A program made the translations under genes and the position numbers. Source: Lepus europaeus (Eukaryota > Chordata > Mammalia > Lagomorpha > Leporidae). From it: 64,000 nt of DNA. Location of the stretch: contig NC_084840.1 of assembly GCF_033115175.1 (NCBI RefSeq), positions 79,127,179-79,191,178 of the forward strand, given 5' to 3'. How positions within the stretch are numbered: the first letter of the stretch is position 1; each line of letters opens with the position of its first letter. The notes beneath the pieces are model-generated. The model was not told the DNA's origin, ran no database searches, and saw only the letters and a list, made by a program, of their open reading frames with translations. Below, in pieces: positions 21,076 to 31,504 of this stretch.

Positions 21076-21412
21076 ATCTTTTTTTTTGACAGGCAGAGTG
21101 GACAGTGAGAGAGAGACAGAGAGAAAGGTCTTCCTTTGCCATTGGTTCACCCTCCAATGGCCGCCGCGGTAGGCGCGCTGCGGCCGGCGCACCGCGCTGA
21201 TCCGATGGCAGGAGCCAGGTGCTTCTCCTGGTCTCCCGTGGGGTGCAGGGCCCAAGGACTTGGGCCATCCTCCACTGCACTCCCTGGCCACAGCAGAAAG
21301 CTGGCCTGGAAGAGGGGCAACCGGGACAGGATCGGTGCCCTGACCGGGACTAGAACCTGGTGTGCCAGCGCCGCAAGGCGGAGGATTAGCGTAGTGAGCT
21401 GTGGCGCCAGCT
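21076..21412 (-). mobile_element. Young C-SINE
   Basis: Full-length reverse C-SINE of the young type, from 'TTTTTTTGACAGGCAGAGTG' to 'GTGAGCTGTGGCGCCAG', with CpG-rich 'GCGCGCTGCGGCCGGCGCAC'. It is immediately followed by another reverse C-SINE of an older type. Confidence 0.96.
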
Positions 21413-21417
21413 CTATC

Positions 21418-21766
21418 TTTTTTTTTTTTTTTAAGATTTATTTATTTATTTGAAAGAGTTACACAGAGAGTTGAGAGGCAGAGAGAGAGAGAGAGAGATA
21501 GGTCTTCCATCGCTGCTTCACTCCCGAGATGGCCAAAACAGCCAGAGCTGCACCAATCCGAAGCGAGAAGCCAGGAGCCAGGAGCTTCTTCCCAGTCTCT
21601 CATGTGGGTGCAGGGGCCCAAGGACTTGGGCCATCTTCTACTGCTTTCCCAGGCCACAGCAGAGAGCTGGATCAGAAATGGAGCAGCTGGATCTTCAACT
21701 GGTGCCCATATTGGATGCCAGCTCTTCAGGCCAGGGTGTTAACCCACTGCGCCACAGCACCAACCC
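21418..21766 (-). mobile_element. C-SINE (older type)
   Basis: Reverse C-SINE from the poly-T and 'AAGATTTATTTATTTATTTG' to 'TGCGCCACAGCACCAACCC'. It sits head to tail with the young copy at 21076, suggesting one inserted at the A-rich tail of the other. Confidence 0.95.
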
Positions 21767-22024
21767 TATGCAAAATCTATCTTTTGAGTTGATACAGGTT
21801 TTAACTTTTCTGGTGGTCTAGAGGACTGTAAATAACTCTCTGGTTATTGATATTTTATAAAGTATACATTTAGATGCTCATGTATTTCATTAGTGATTTT
21901 AATAGTAAATGATATAAATGTTCCTTGATTTTCCTAAATTTATTATTTTCTCAAATTTAAGTGACTGTTAGGCCTTTTAGTTCACCAAATTACTTCATAT
22001 CTGCTTCCCACCATATTTTTTCTC

Positions 22025-22227
22025 TTTTTTTAAATTTTTATTATTTGACAGGCAGAGTTAGACAGTGAGAGAGAGAGAGACAGACAGAAAGGTCTTCCTT
22101 TCCACTGGTTCACCCACCAAATGGCTGCTATGGCCGCAAAATGTGCTGATCCGAGGCAGAAGCCAGGTGCTTCCTCCTGGTCTCCCATGCGGGTGCAGGG
22201 CCCAAGCACTTGGGCCATCCTCCATAT
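22025..22227 (-). mobile_element. C-SINE, 5'-truncated
   Basis: Reverse C-SINE from 'TTTGACAGGCAGAGTTAGAC' to 'CACTTGGGCCATCCTCCAT'. The tRNA-like head half is missing. Confidence 0.92.
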
Positions 22228-22771
22228 TTTTGCTCTTTAACCTATTGCTTTGTACTACTTCCAGTAATCAGTGTATAACTTATATGGTAACATGCATACT
22301 ATTATTTTGTTTAGATGTTCTTTTACTTGAGAATATCAATTTTATCCTTCACTTAGCCTATCTTGTAGAGAATCTCAGATTCTCCTGCTTGTAGGTTTCA
22401 TTGTGACATTATAAAATCACTGAAAATTCTCTAAGTTTTATTGAAATATTCACATACACTTTTCCAGAATTGTCTCATGCTGCTTTACTCATTCTCCATT
22501 TCCAGGTGATACTTGTTCAGTATGAAGATAAGAGAAAAATAAATGAATACTTTTATATAAAGATATGGTAACTTTCCCATTAACTGTACAATATTTATTA
22601 AGAATACAAATATATATTGAGAATCCACACTATGTAAGACATTATACTAGGCTCTGAAGATACACAAAATTCCTCTTCTTATTCAGGTTAGAATCTAGTG
22701 GAGAAGAAATGAAAATAAAATTACAATTCTAAATTTAGGTAGTGGATTGAGATAACAGAGTTTAATGAAAG

Positions 22772-22829
22772 AATTAATTAGAATTAGAATTAGAATTAGA
22801 ATTAGAATTAGAATTAGAATTAGAGAATT
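22772..22829. repeat. (AATTAG)n microsatellite
   Basis: About nine copies of GAATTA/TTAGAA hexamers. Matching GAATTAGAGAATTAATTAG remnants resume after the C-SINE at 23160, so a SINE landed inside the hexamer tract. Confidence 0.92.
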
Positions 22830-22830
22830 A

Positions 22831-23157
22831 GGTCGGCGCCACAGCTCACTTGGCTAATCTTCCACCTGCGGTGCCAGCACCCCAGGTTCTAGTCCCAGTT
22901 GGGGCACCAGATTTTGTTCCAGTTGCTCCTCTTCCAGTCCAGCTCTCTGCTGTGACCCGGGAAGGCAGTGGAGGATGGCCCAAGTGCTTGGGCCCTGCAC
23001 CCGCATGGGAGACCAGGAGGAAGCACCTGGCTTCTGGCTTCAGATCGGTGCAGCACGCCAGCCATAGCAGACATTTGAGGGGTGAATCAACAGCAAGGAA
23101 GATCTTTCTCTCTGTCTCTCTCACTGTCTAACTCTGCCTGTCAAAAAAAAAAAAAAG
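22831..23157 (+). mobile_element. Young C-SINE inside AATTAG microsatellite
   Basis: Forward C-SINE with head 'GGTCGGCGCCACAGCTCAC', 'CCCGGGAAGGCAGTGGAGG' and tail 'CTCTGCCTGTCAAAAAAAAA'. GAATTAGAGAATTA-like sequence borders both sides, consistent with a target duplication. Confidence 0.95.
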
Positions 23158-23279
23158 AAGAAGAATTAGAGAATTAATTAGAATTGAATTAGAGAATTCA
23201 ATCTACAACAGACCCAGGGAAGATTTTCCTAAAGATAGGATAAGTAGACTGAAAAATAAAAGATAAGCACAAAGCAGTT

Positions 23280-23663
23280 AAGAAAAGGGAGATTATGGCC
23301 GGCGCCGCGGCTCACTAGGCTAATCCTCCGCCTTGTGGCGCTGGCACACCGGGTTCTAGTCCCGGTTGGGGCACCGATCCTGTCCCGGTTGCCCCTCTTC
23401 CAGGCCAGCTCTCTGCTGTGGCCAGGGAGTGTAGTGGAGGATGGCCCAAGTCCTTGGGCCCTGCACCCCATGGGAGACCAGGAGAAGCACCTAGCTCCTG
23501 CCATCGGATCAGCGCGGTGCGCCGGCCGCAGCACGCTACCGCGGCGGCCATTGGAGGGTGAACCAACGGCAAAAGGAAGACCTTTCTCTCTGTCTCTCTC
23601 TCACTGTCCACTCTGCCTGTCAAAAATAAAAAAAAAATAAAAAAAAAAGAAAAGGGAGATTAT
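23280..23663 (+). mobile_element. Young C-SINE with 17-bp target duplication
   Basis: A near-consensus forward copy (GGCCGGCGCCGCGGCTCAC ... CTCTGCCTGTCAAAAATAAA) occupies about 23297-23646. A perfect 17-bp repeat AAGAAAAGGGAGATTAT flanks it at 23280-23296 and 23647-23663. Intact ends, a clean duplication and retained CpGs mark a recent insertion. Confidence 0.97.
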
Positions 23664-24874
23664 TTTAGCCAATCTATAACACATGCTGAAGCTCAAATGC
23701 AGTTTGCCTGTGACCAAGATAAAGTAAGGGCTGTTTATCTTACTACATGAAACAACAAAAAAACCTGCATTATACACATGGTTCATAATAATGGGCCTCA
23801 AGAAATGAAGCCAATACCGGAAAGACGGAAAAGAAATGAAGTAGGCCTCCCACACTCCACAGCTCCTTCTAGAGAGAGATTCTAGACCAAATTACAGGGG
23901 AGGGAACTGAGGCAGTGTCTCCCCGACTCCCTGAGCAGATGTGATGAAGCTGAGCATCTGGGAACACAAAGGCAGTCCCATATCACAGGGCAGCAAATGG
24001 GGGAGGAAAAGGCAGGAATGAGAAAGAACCAGGAACTGTGGAGGGCCATCTGAATTCTAATCCAAGTTATTTGCAGTGCATGCCCATCAGAAAACTCCCA
24101 AATACTGTGGGTGGGACATTACAGAAAATTGTGCCTGGCATTACAGGAAATTGTGCCTGGTGCCCATGTAGTGCTGCACTTAATCATCCATTCCTATCAG
24201 CCAGACTGAAAACTCCTTAGTCATGGGACAGTGAAAAGAACAATAATAAAAGTTTTTGCCTTAGGAGTAGGAGATTACTCGTAGGCTAAGCATGGTTGTG
24301 ACCCACATAACAAATCATAAGACAAGACTGGAAAAGATGAACCTGTTTATAAGGAACTTAATTGCATCAAAAAATCAGTCTGGAAACAGGTAAGTGGAAG
24401 CATGAACATTTTTTTAATAACCTACAGTTGTAAATATATAATTTTTAATAACATACAGTTGTAAATATATAAATCACAGTGCCAGTGATTGTCACTATAC
24501 TAGATGGAAATTAATATAAATTACACATCATAAAAATATGTGCATCTTTGAGACAGTGCTGAACTATGATAAAACTTCAAGTGACTAATATAAGCCCCCA
24601 AAATGGAGAGGAAAAATATCTGAAGGAAAATAGCATTTTTTTTCTAAATTTACTGAATTATAATCTTACACTGGCAGGAAGGGTGTAACAGGGTAAGGAG
24701 AAAATATTGTATTTTCATTATATATAATGTGCTATGGTGTTACTTCTAGGTAGAAGACTATAAGTAGAAATCTATATTAATATTGGTAAAGCAGCTACTA
24801 AGGTATCAAAACAAAGGATTTTAATTAATAATTCCTCCAAAATAGAAATATAACTAAATCATAAAATAGTAGTT
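23664..24874. other. Unassigned sequence
   Basis: No gene or named repeat was recognised. Two small direct duplications are visible: CATTACAGnAAATTGTGCC at about 24117 and 24140, and TAATAACnTACAGTTGTAAA at about 24416 and 24447. A 60-codon open frame at 24038 has no supporting features. Confidence 0.55.
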
Positions 24875-25195
24875 GGGGTTGGCGGTGTGACTCAGGGGGT
24901 TAAAGCCCTAACTTGCAGCACTGGCATCCCAAATGGTCATCAGTTCAAGTCCAAGCTGCTCTACTTCTGATCCAGTTCCCTGCTGATGGCCTGGGAAATC
25001 AGTAGAAGATGGCCCAAATGCTTGGGCTCCTGCTCACCTGTGTGGGAGACCCAGAAGAAGTTCCTGGCTCCTGGCCTCAGATCAGCTGAGTTCTAGCCAT
25101 TGTAAGCATTTGGGGAGTGAACCAGTGGGTGGAAGATCTCTCTCTGTATCTACCTGTCTCTGTAACTGTCTTTCAAATAAATAAAATAGTCATCT
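24875..25195 (+). mobile_element. C-SINE
   Basis: Forward C-SINE with head 'TTGGGGTTGGCGGTGTGACT', 'CCTGGGAAATCAGTAGAAGA' and tail 'TTTCAAATAAATAAAATAGT'. Confidence 0.92.
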
Positions 25196-25559
25196 AAAAT
25201 AAAGCAAAATCGTGTAACAACATATGGAATTAAAAGAAAGCAGTATTGTGACAGATAAGTTGAATTACATAGACAATCATTTTAAAAGAAAGTGGTCCAA
25301 AATCTCAATGAAAAGTCAAATGATTAGACACTACAGAAAAAAGATGAATTATATACTTCCCATCAGATATGTACATTAAATGTAAAAACACAAATTCATT
25401 TAAAATGGAAAATATTTGCCACACTAACATTTGACAAATCAAAGCTGAGGAATATGAGTTTTGCAAGGTGTATTTAATAACTAAAACTACCATGAGCAAT
25501 AAAAATGTCATTTCATATTTACAAGCAGTTCAATTAATCAAGACAATGCAATAATCCTA
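25196..25559 (+). other. Unassigned AT-rich sequence, possibly old L1
   Basis: There is no open frame of note. Base composition and position suggest it may extend the decayed L1 that follows, but I cannot align it confidently. Confidence 0.4.
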
Positions 25560-26535
25560 AAATTTTTACATCCAATAGACTTTGAAAATGCATGTTGTAA
25601 AATAAGATAGAGTATTTAAAATGAAAAAAAATTGGCAAGTATCATCTGTTATCCCAGTATTTTTTATTCAGAAAATGACAGAATGAGTTGGAAGAAAATC
25701 TCCAAGAATATACAGGTGAAACCACCACTCTCAAGTATCCATAGAAGATTTACCAAAATAGATGTAGGCCATAAAACAAATATTAATTACAGGATAATAT
25801 CAAAATGATAGTATACAAATTATGTTATATGACCACAAACCAAATCCAAAAGAACTATCACACTGAAGTATCAGGAAAACACTGAAGTTCCTAACAACTC
25901 AGTAGAACACATTTCTGTAAAACTAAGTCCAAGACTTAATGAAGACATTAGAAGGTATAAATGCTGAATGAAAATACAACATAAGAGAATCTGTGTAATG
26001 AATCTTTAGAGACACTAAAGAAAAAAATAGCAGTAAATGTCTCTAAGGGGTTTTCAGAAGTTCTTTATAACAACATACCTTGGGGCTGGTGCTGTGGCAT
26101 AGCGGGTAAAGGTGCAACCTGCAGAGCCAGCATCCCATATAGGTGTCAGATCGAGTCCCAGCTGCTCCACTTCTGATCCAGCTCTCTGCTGTGGACAGGT
26201 GCTTGGACCCCTGCACTATGTGGGAGGCTCCAAAGAAGCTCCTGGCTTCTCGATTCTGATCCGCACAGCTCCAGCTGTTGCAGACAATTGGGTAGTGAAC
26301 CAGCGGATAGAAGACCTCTCTCTATCTCTCTATCTCTCTGCCTCTCTTTCTCTCTGTGTGCAACTCTTTCACTAAGTAAATAAATCTTTAAAAAAATCAC
26401 ATTGAAAAGAGAACTGAATTTTCTCTGAAATTTTTGAAGAATTGTCTCAAATCAATTACCTTGGTTTCCACCTAAGGAAACTAGAAAAGGAGCAAATTAA
26501 ACCCCACTCAACAGGTAGTACACGAAGATAAACGT
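25560..26535 (+). mobile_element. Old L1 ORF2 fragment (endonuclease end and linker)
   Basis: 'AATAGATGTAGGCCATAAAA' and 'TATGACCACAAACCAAATCC' fit the L1 endonuclease segment encoding RIDHILGHK and SDHKG, heavily decayed. 'GGAAACTAGAAAAGGAGCAA' with 'ATTAAACCCCACTCAACAGG' fits the linker ('KLERKEQTKPQ..') before reverse transcriptase. No frame is open. A C-SINE interrupts it at 26081. Confidence 0.6.
26081..26397 (+). mobile_element. C-SINE, internally shortened
   Basis: Forward C-SINE: 'TTGGGGCTGGTGCTGTGGCA', a shortened middle lacking the 'GAAAGCAGTAGAAGATGGCC' part, a (TCTC) tract and tail 'AGTAAATAAATCTTTAAAA'. Confidence 0.93.
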
Positions 26536-26639
26536 CTGCTGTGGTCTGATCAGAGCACTAAATGCTGACAGGTGGTCAAGAGGGAATGGGGTTATCACCG
26601 GGTGAGGCTGTGAGGTGGCCAGGCGCATTCATCAACCTC

Positions 26640-27395
26640 ACAAGATAGATCCAGTGTGCGTCTTTTCATTTATCCACTTGAAGATTCTGGGAATGTCCAT
26701 CCAGACACCAGACACCAGACCCCTGATGCACCCCAACTTGCCAGGGCCGTGATCTGAGACCCCCACTTCCGCATCCACTGTGAGTCCATTTCTGTGGTTT
26801 ATAAACTACCAGGGCTGTAATAGCTCCCCAGAGCAGTCCAAATAAACTGCAGCATCAACGATAAGTTCAATGATGCGGTCCCGGAAGTGGCGCCCCAGCA
26901 CGAAGAACAAGGTCAGCCCTGTGGGGACTGCAGCCCGGCCCTGGGTGGCTCCGGCGCCTGTGGTGAGGACGCCCCCTAGTGGTTGTGTCTCATGGGCTTG
27001 TGCACTGCAGAGTATAAAACAGAGACAGGAAGTCGGGGGCTCCCTTGTTCTATGGCGGAAGAATGAACCGCTTGAGATGCCCACACAGCGACTCGTTATG
27101 ACCTGTACAGTGCTGGCTTTGAGGTCTCTGCCCCACGCATTTCTCGGGTCATCCCCTGGCTGCTGAGAATTCATCTCAGACACAGCCAAGGACGCCGACA
27201 GCACTGCACCGTGCAGCGCACAGTCTGTCAGCCAGCAGGGCATTGCCATGAAGAATCTGCACCAGTGCTGCTCAGCCATGCATCCCATGGAAACGTGCCT
27301 GTCTGTCCCCATGCCCACACATGAGCCAGTGCATAGCCACTTTTATTGTGAAACGTGAAAAAAGTCAATAAAACTTGAAAAACAGGAAAAAAAAT
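26640..27395 (+). other. Unidentified GC-rich insertion (retrocopy or old LTR)
   Basis: GC- and CpG-rich compared with its surroundings. It contains 'TGTGGTTTATAAACTACCAG', reminiscent of the end of MaLR-type LTRs, then a TATA-like GAGTATAAAAC (about 27010) and AATAAAACTTG (about 27367) followed by A-rich DNA. That combination fits either a decayed LTR plus internal sequence or a retrocopy with a poly(A) tail. A 170-codon minus-strand frame (26806-27318) shows no recognisable domain and I do not call it a gene. Confidence 0.4.
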
Positions 27396-27506
27396 CAGTG
27401 TAACAAAACCCTGTGTGGAAACTAATAAAGATAATTAACATCTATCCTATCTATTTAGGTTGGTCAGAATAAAACAAAAGACATATTATTATTTTTTATA
27501 GAGCAT

Positions 27507-27840
27507 TTTTTTTTCTTTTTTTGACAGGCAGAGTGGATAGTGAGAGAGAGAGACAGAGAGAAAGGTCTTCCTTTTTGCTGTTGGTTCACCCTCCAATGGC
27601 CGCTGTGGCCAGCACATCTCGCTGATCCGAAGCCAGGAGCCAGGGCTTCCTCCTGGTCTCCCATGCGGGTGCAGGGCCCAAGGACTTAGGCCATCCTCCA
27701 CTGCCTTCCCAGGCCATAGCAGAGAGCTGGCCTGGAAGAGGGGCAACCGGGATAGAATCCGGAGCTCCAACTGGGACTAGAACCTGGTGTGCCGGCGCTG
27801 CAAGGCGGAGGATTAGCCTGTTAAGCCACGGCGCTGGCCC
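27507..27840 (-). mobile_element. Young C-SINE with target duplication
   Basis: Full-length reverse C-SINE ending 'GCCACGGCGCTGGCCC'. The sequence AAAAGACATATTATTA follows the head at 27841 and also occurs at about 27476, before an AT-rich tail, giving a probable 16-bp duplication. Confidence 0.95.
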
Positions 27841-28001
27841 AAAAGACATATTATTAACAGAAAATTACCAATAAATAAATAAGTCCTTTAAAAAAAAGAA
27901 AACAGATTTGAAAGGATACAAAGGTTGTACATAGAGAAGATAATTCAGCCACAGTGCCAATGCAGAAGAAAACTGAAGCAATGGAACAGAACACATGCTG
28001 A

Positions 28002-28345
28002 TGGCTGGCACCGTGGCTCACTAGGCTAATCCTCTGCCTGTCGTGCTGGCACCCCAGATTCTAGTCCTGGCCAGGGCACCGGATTCTGTCCCGGTTGCTC
28101 CTCTTCCAGTCCAGCTCTCTGCTGTGGCCTGAGAAGGCAGTGGAGGATGGCCCAAGTGCTTGGGCTCTGCACCCGCATGGGAGACCAGGAGAAGCACCTG
28201 GCTCTTGGCTTCAGATCAGCGCAGCACAGGCTGTAGCAGCCATTTTGGGGGTGAACCAATGGAAGGAAGACCTTTCTCTCTGTCTCTCTCTCACTGTCTA
28301 ACTCTACCTGTCAAAACAAAAACAAAAACAAAACCAAAACAACAA
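28002..28345 (+). mobile_element. Young C-SINE
   Basis: Forward copy: 'TGGCTGGCACCGTGGCTCAC', 'AGTCCAGCTCTCTGCTGTGG', tail 'CTACCTGTCAAAACAAAAAC' with an (ACAAAA)n extension. CACATGCTGA precedes it and recurs at 28352, a probable target duplication. Confidence 0.95.
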
Positions 28346-28764
28346 CACACGCACATGCTGAAAATCTAGAGTTAAAACACTTTAAGTGCAAAATATACTT
28401 GATAATATATGTTTATGCAGTGTAAATGTGTTTAAGAAAATCACCCCATAGCATTCTAAACTTAGACATGTTCTTACAAAATTACTGAATATATAAAGCA
28501 AAGGAAAATACTATGGTTATCTAGAAAGCTAGGCACTGATAAGGAAAATGAATGGTAATGAAGGGTTTCAAATTATCTGAAACTACAGGAAGAAAAATGT
28601 GAAAGCCTAAAACTCCTCTTACACAGATGTGCCTAATGAGAATCTTCTTAAAACTTCTACTTGACAAAGGCATTTACAAATTTTATTAATTTTTTTCTGT
28701 AAGCTAAAAGCTATGTCTTTAACATGGTATCAAGGACACAAAGTTCTTAAGGATTAGGATTAAT
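28346..28764. other. Unassigned AT-rich sequence
   Basis: I see no gene or recognisable repeat here. Confidence 0.5.
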
Positions 28765-29090
28765 TTAATTTTTTATTTATTGAGAGAGAAAGAAAAGAGA
28801 CAGAGAAGAAGACAGAGAGAGAAAGATTGAACTCCCATCTGCTGGTTGACTATCCAAATGGCCACAATGGCCAACACTGCCCAGGTCAAAACCAGGAATG
28901 TGCAACTCCACCCAGGATTCCCACATGGCTGGCAGAAGCCCTAAAACATGGACCATCTGCTACCATTCCAGACACATTGCTAGGGAGTTGTAATGGAAGC
29001 ACAGAATCTAGGATTCAAACGGGCACTTAGATATGCAATGCCTGCATTGCATGCAGTGGTATAAGCCAGGAGAAGACAACACCAGCCCCA
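28765..29090 (-). mobile_element. Old C-SINE-like element
   Basis: Reverse orientation and diverged: 'TTTTTATTTATTGAGAGAG', 'CCAAATGGCCACAATGGCC', 'CTGCATTGCATGCAGTGGTA', ending 'GACAACACCAGCCCC'. Confidence 0.75.
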
Positions 29091-29404
29091 CATTATTTTA
29101 ATTTTACATCTGGATCATTGAATGATCTTCTATGTCTGAAATTCTACAATAGAAAAATATTTATCTTTCAGATTATCCAGATCCAAACACTCATAGCATA
29201 TTATTAGAGAACTGGGTGCCATATTTCTTAAAATGTCAGTGCCCTGAATGCCACCCTAGAAATAATGGTATTTAGGTACAAGACCACATTATGGTAATAT
29301 AGGTGTAATTTTTATTAAACTACTTTCAATTTAAAAGATCCCTATTGCTGAAGCAAGAACCTAGGCTAAATAATTTTAATTCTTCTGGAAAAATCTATGG
29401 GTTT
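29091..29404. other. Unassigned AT-rich sequence
   Basis: No gene was recognised. Confidence 0.5.
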
Positions 29405-29726
29405 TTTTGTTTAATTTTATTTATTTATTTGACAGAGTTAGACAGTGAAGGAGAGAGAGGAAAAAGGTCTTCCTTCCATTGGTTCACCCCCTAAATGGCC
29501 ACTATGGCCGGAGCTACACCTATCTGAAGCCAGGAGCCAGGTGTTTCCTCCTGGTCTCCCACGTGGGTGCAGGGGCCCGAGCATGTGGGCCATCCTTCCT
29601 GCTCTCCAGGGCCACAATAGAGAACTGGACTGGAAGAGGAACAACCGGGACTAGAACCTAGTGCCCATATGGAATGCCAGTGCTGCAGGCGGAGGATTAA
29701 CCAAGTGAGCCACGGCGCCGGACCCA
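29405..29726 (-). mobile_element. C-SINE
   Basis: Reverse copy: 'TTTATTTATTTGACAGAGTT', 'CCCACGTGGGTGCAGGGGCC', 'CCCATATGGAATGCCAGTGC', 'GAGCCACGGCGCCGGACCC'. Confidence 0.95.
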
Positions 29727-29734
29727 AAATCTGT

Positions 29735-29870
29735 TTTTTTTTTTTTTAAATTTATATTTAAGGTATGCAAGCTTCATGTATTTCATATATACAGATTTTG
29801 GAACATATTTTAAGTCAATTGATACATTAATTCTGTCAGTTATTCATGAGGCCATTACCATGGCTTAAAT
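29735..29870 (-). mobile_element. Old L1 3' end (probable)
   Basis: A T-run then 'AAATTTATATTTAAGGTATG' and 'CATGTATTTCATATATACAG' resemble the minus-strand end of an older L1 3' UTR, also seen at 13430. Confidence 0.5.
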
Positions 29871-30352
29871 TTCCAAACACAAGCCACCTCTCTCCCATTC
29901 ACAATCTTTTCAGTAACTGTTATCCATAGTTTTCATTTTAAAATAAATGGTAAAAGCAGTAGGATGCATGAATACTCCTTAAAAATATAAACTATCAATT
30001 AGGAAAAGTGGCTTATAAGGCAAAAGCTCTAAACATGATAGGATAATTAATTTGTATTCTGTGAAAACTGTTAATCTTAGGATAATGGGAAGTTTTACTA
30101 ACAGGATGTTTCCAATGTCAATAAATGCAAAATATTGTTTGCAAAGGTTAGACTTGTCTCTGAAGTTTGTTTTAAGGATTATAATGATGAGTACAATGGA
30201 AAATATAGAAACTGGTTTTTAAGATTTTAAAATAATAATTTATGTATTAATACAATATATATTTATATCAGTAAAACAGAAACATAGAAAAATTATGGAG
30301 GTCCATACAGAAAATGATACAAAGTGATTCCAGTTAAGAATACAGAACATCA
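29871..30352. other. Unassigned AT-rich sequence
   Basis: No gene or clear repeat. Confidence 0.5.
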
Positions 30353-30662
30353 AGCACCGGCATTGTGGCACTGTTGGTTAAGCTACTGCCTGTGATGATG
30401 GCATCCTCTATTGGAGCTGGTTTGGGTGCCTAATGCCTCACTCCTAATACAGCTTCCTGCTAATGTTAATTCTAATGCTTCCAGCAGCAGAGGATGGCCC
30501 AAGTATGTGGGCCCCTGCCACCCCAATGGGAGACTCAGGTCGGGTTCCAGGCTCCTGGCTTCAGCCGGGCCAACCAAAGCCATTGTGGTCATTTGGAGCA
30601 ATGAATCAGAAGTTGGAAGATCTCTCAATCTCTCTCACTCTGCTTCTCAAATAAAATGTATT
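30353..30662 (+). mobile_element. C-SINE (old)
   Basis: Forward copy: 'AGCACCGGCATTGTGGCACT', 'CAGCAGAGGATGGCCCAAGT', tail 'TCTCAAATAAAATGTATTGG'. Confidence 0.88.
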
Positions 30663-30719
30663 GGTAACAACAAAAAAAGGAAAAGCAACATCAAAAATTG
30701 TGAAAATTATTTCTGATCC

Positions 30720-31500
30720 TTCAAAAATATTTATTTGTAAGTCAGAGTTATACAGAGAGAGTGTCGGACCCTCACCAGCAAGGGTCCAACGCAGTCACAA
30801 CACAGTCACTGTTCATCAGTTCTCAAGGAACTTTCACTCTTTCTCGGTTCTCAAGGAACTTTACTCATGGGGACAGAAGGAAAATGAGGAGAGGAGAAAA
30901 GAGGAGGAGGGGGCGGCGGCGGCGGCCCGCCCAGATCCCAATGTCCTTTATATCCCAAGTCCCGTGGAGCACATGCTCCACAGCCAATAGCGGTTCTCTT
31001 CACGTGCAGTTTATGCTAATGACGTCCGATCAGATGAAAGGGCACGTATAGCCTCAGGTCGAAAGTTCATCTCTGGCATCTTTGCATGTTTCACCTGGTT
31101 CCTTCTGGTTGCTTATGCTGAGTACATTCTGTTTCATCTGTTTCACCTGGTTGTTTTCGTAGGCCTTGTGGTCCACCGATTGCTGTAAGCTATGTAGATA
31201 CAAAAATGAGGAGGTTCCCACAGGTGGTCAGCCTGCGCTTCCCCACAGAGAGAGGGAGAAAAGTCTCCTATGCACTAGTTCACTCCCCAAAAGGCTGCAA
31301 CAGCTGAGTCTGGGCCAGACTGAAGCCAGGAGCCAGGAGTTTCTTTCAGGTTGCCCAAGGGAGGTTGGGGCCCAAGGACCCAGACCATTTTCCCCTATGT
31401 TCCCAGGTACATCACCACACAGCTAAATGGGACTCAAACTGGCACCCATGTGGGATGCGGGCACTGCAGATGGTGACTTAACCTGCTGCATCAAGCACTT
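30720..31500 (-). mobile_element. C-SINE split by a solo LTR
   Basis: The tail side (ATATTTATTTGTAAGTCAGA, ACAGAGAGAG) lies at 30720-30761 and the rest (GAGAGAGGGAGAAAAGTC ... 'CCCATGTGGGATGCGGGCAC') at 31248-31500. The LTR at 30762-31247 separates them inside the (GA) tract. Confidence 0.88.
30762..31247 (-). mobile_element. Solo LTR (class II / IAP-like ERV)
   Basis: 486 bp with TG..CA ends: on the minus strand TGTGGGGAAGCGCAGG ... GGGTCCGACA. It has a CTATTGGCTG CCAAT box (30981-30990), a TATA-like GATATAAAGG (about 30944-30953), a (GCC)n block between them and the R region, and a doubled 'AAGTTCCTTGAGAAC'. It sits in a GA repeat, so the exact target duplication is ambiguous (GAGAGA on both sides). 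No internal retroviral sequence remains, so it arose by LTR-LTR recombination. Its TGTGGGG start resembles that of the retrovirus at 2745. Confidence 0.88.
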
Positions 31501-31504
31501 CCCC

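Larger units (their letters stand above)
11641..22600. repeat. Diverged ~0.45-0.5 kb tandem repeat array (candidate)
   Basis: Several phrases recur in a fixed style between younger insertions. 'ATTGCTCCTACATnnTTG..ACTACTTCCAGTAATCAG' occurs near 13337, 18185, 20822 and 22238. 'TTTTCATTGTGAGAT..AACTCAGTGAAAATTCT' occurs near 14535, 14972, 16165, 16665, 20972 and 22398. 'TTTATCTTTGAATTTA' occurs near 11830, 18730, 19715 and 20645. After the C-SINEs are subtracted, neighbouring anchors are about 440-510 bp apart. There are no genes. The reading is from eye alignment of degenerate AT-rich DNA and needs a self-comparison. Confidence 0.45.

Noticed and set aside
26806-27318. 170-codon minus-strand frame as a gene
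   Set aside because: No recognisable family, and it lies in a GC-rich insertion that carries TATA and poly(A) signals on the other strand.
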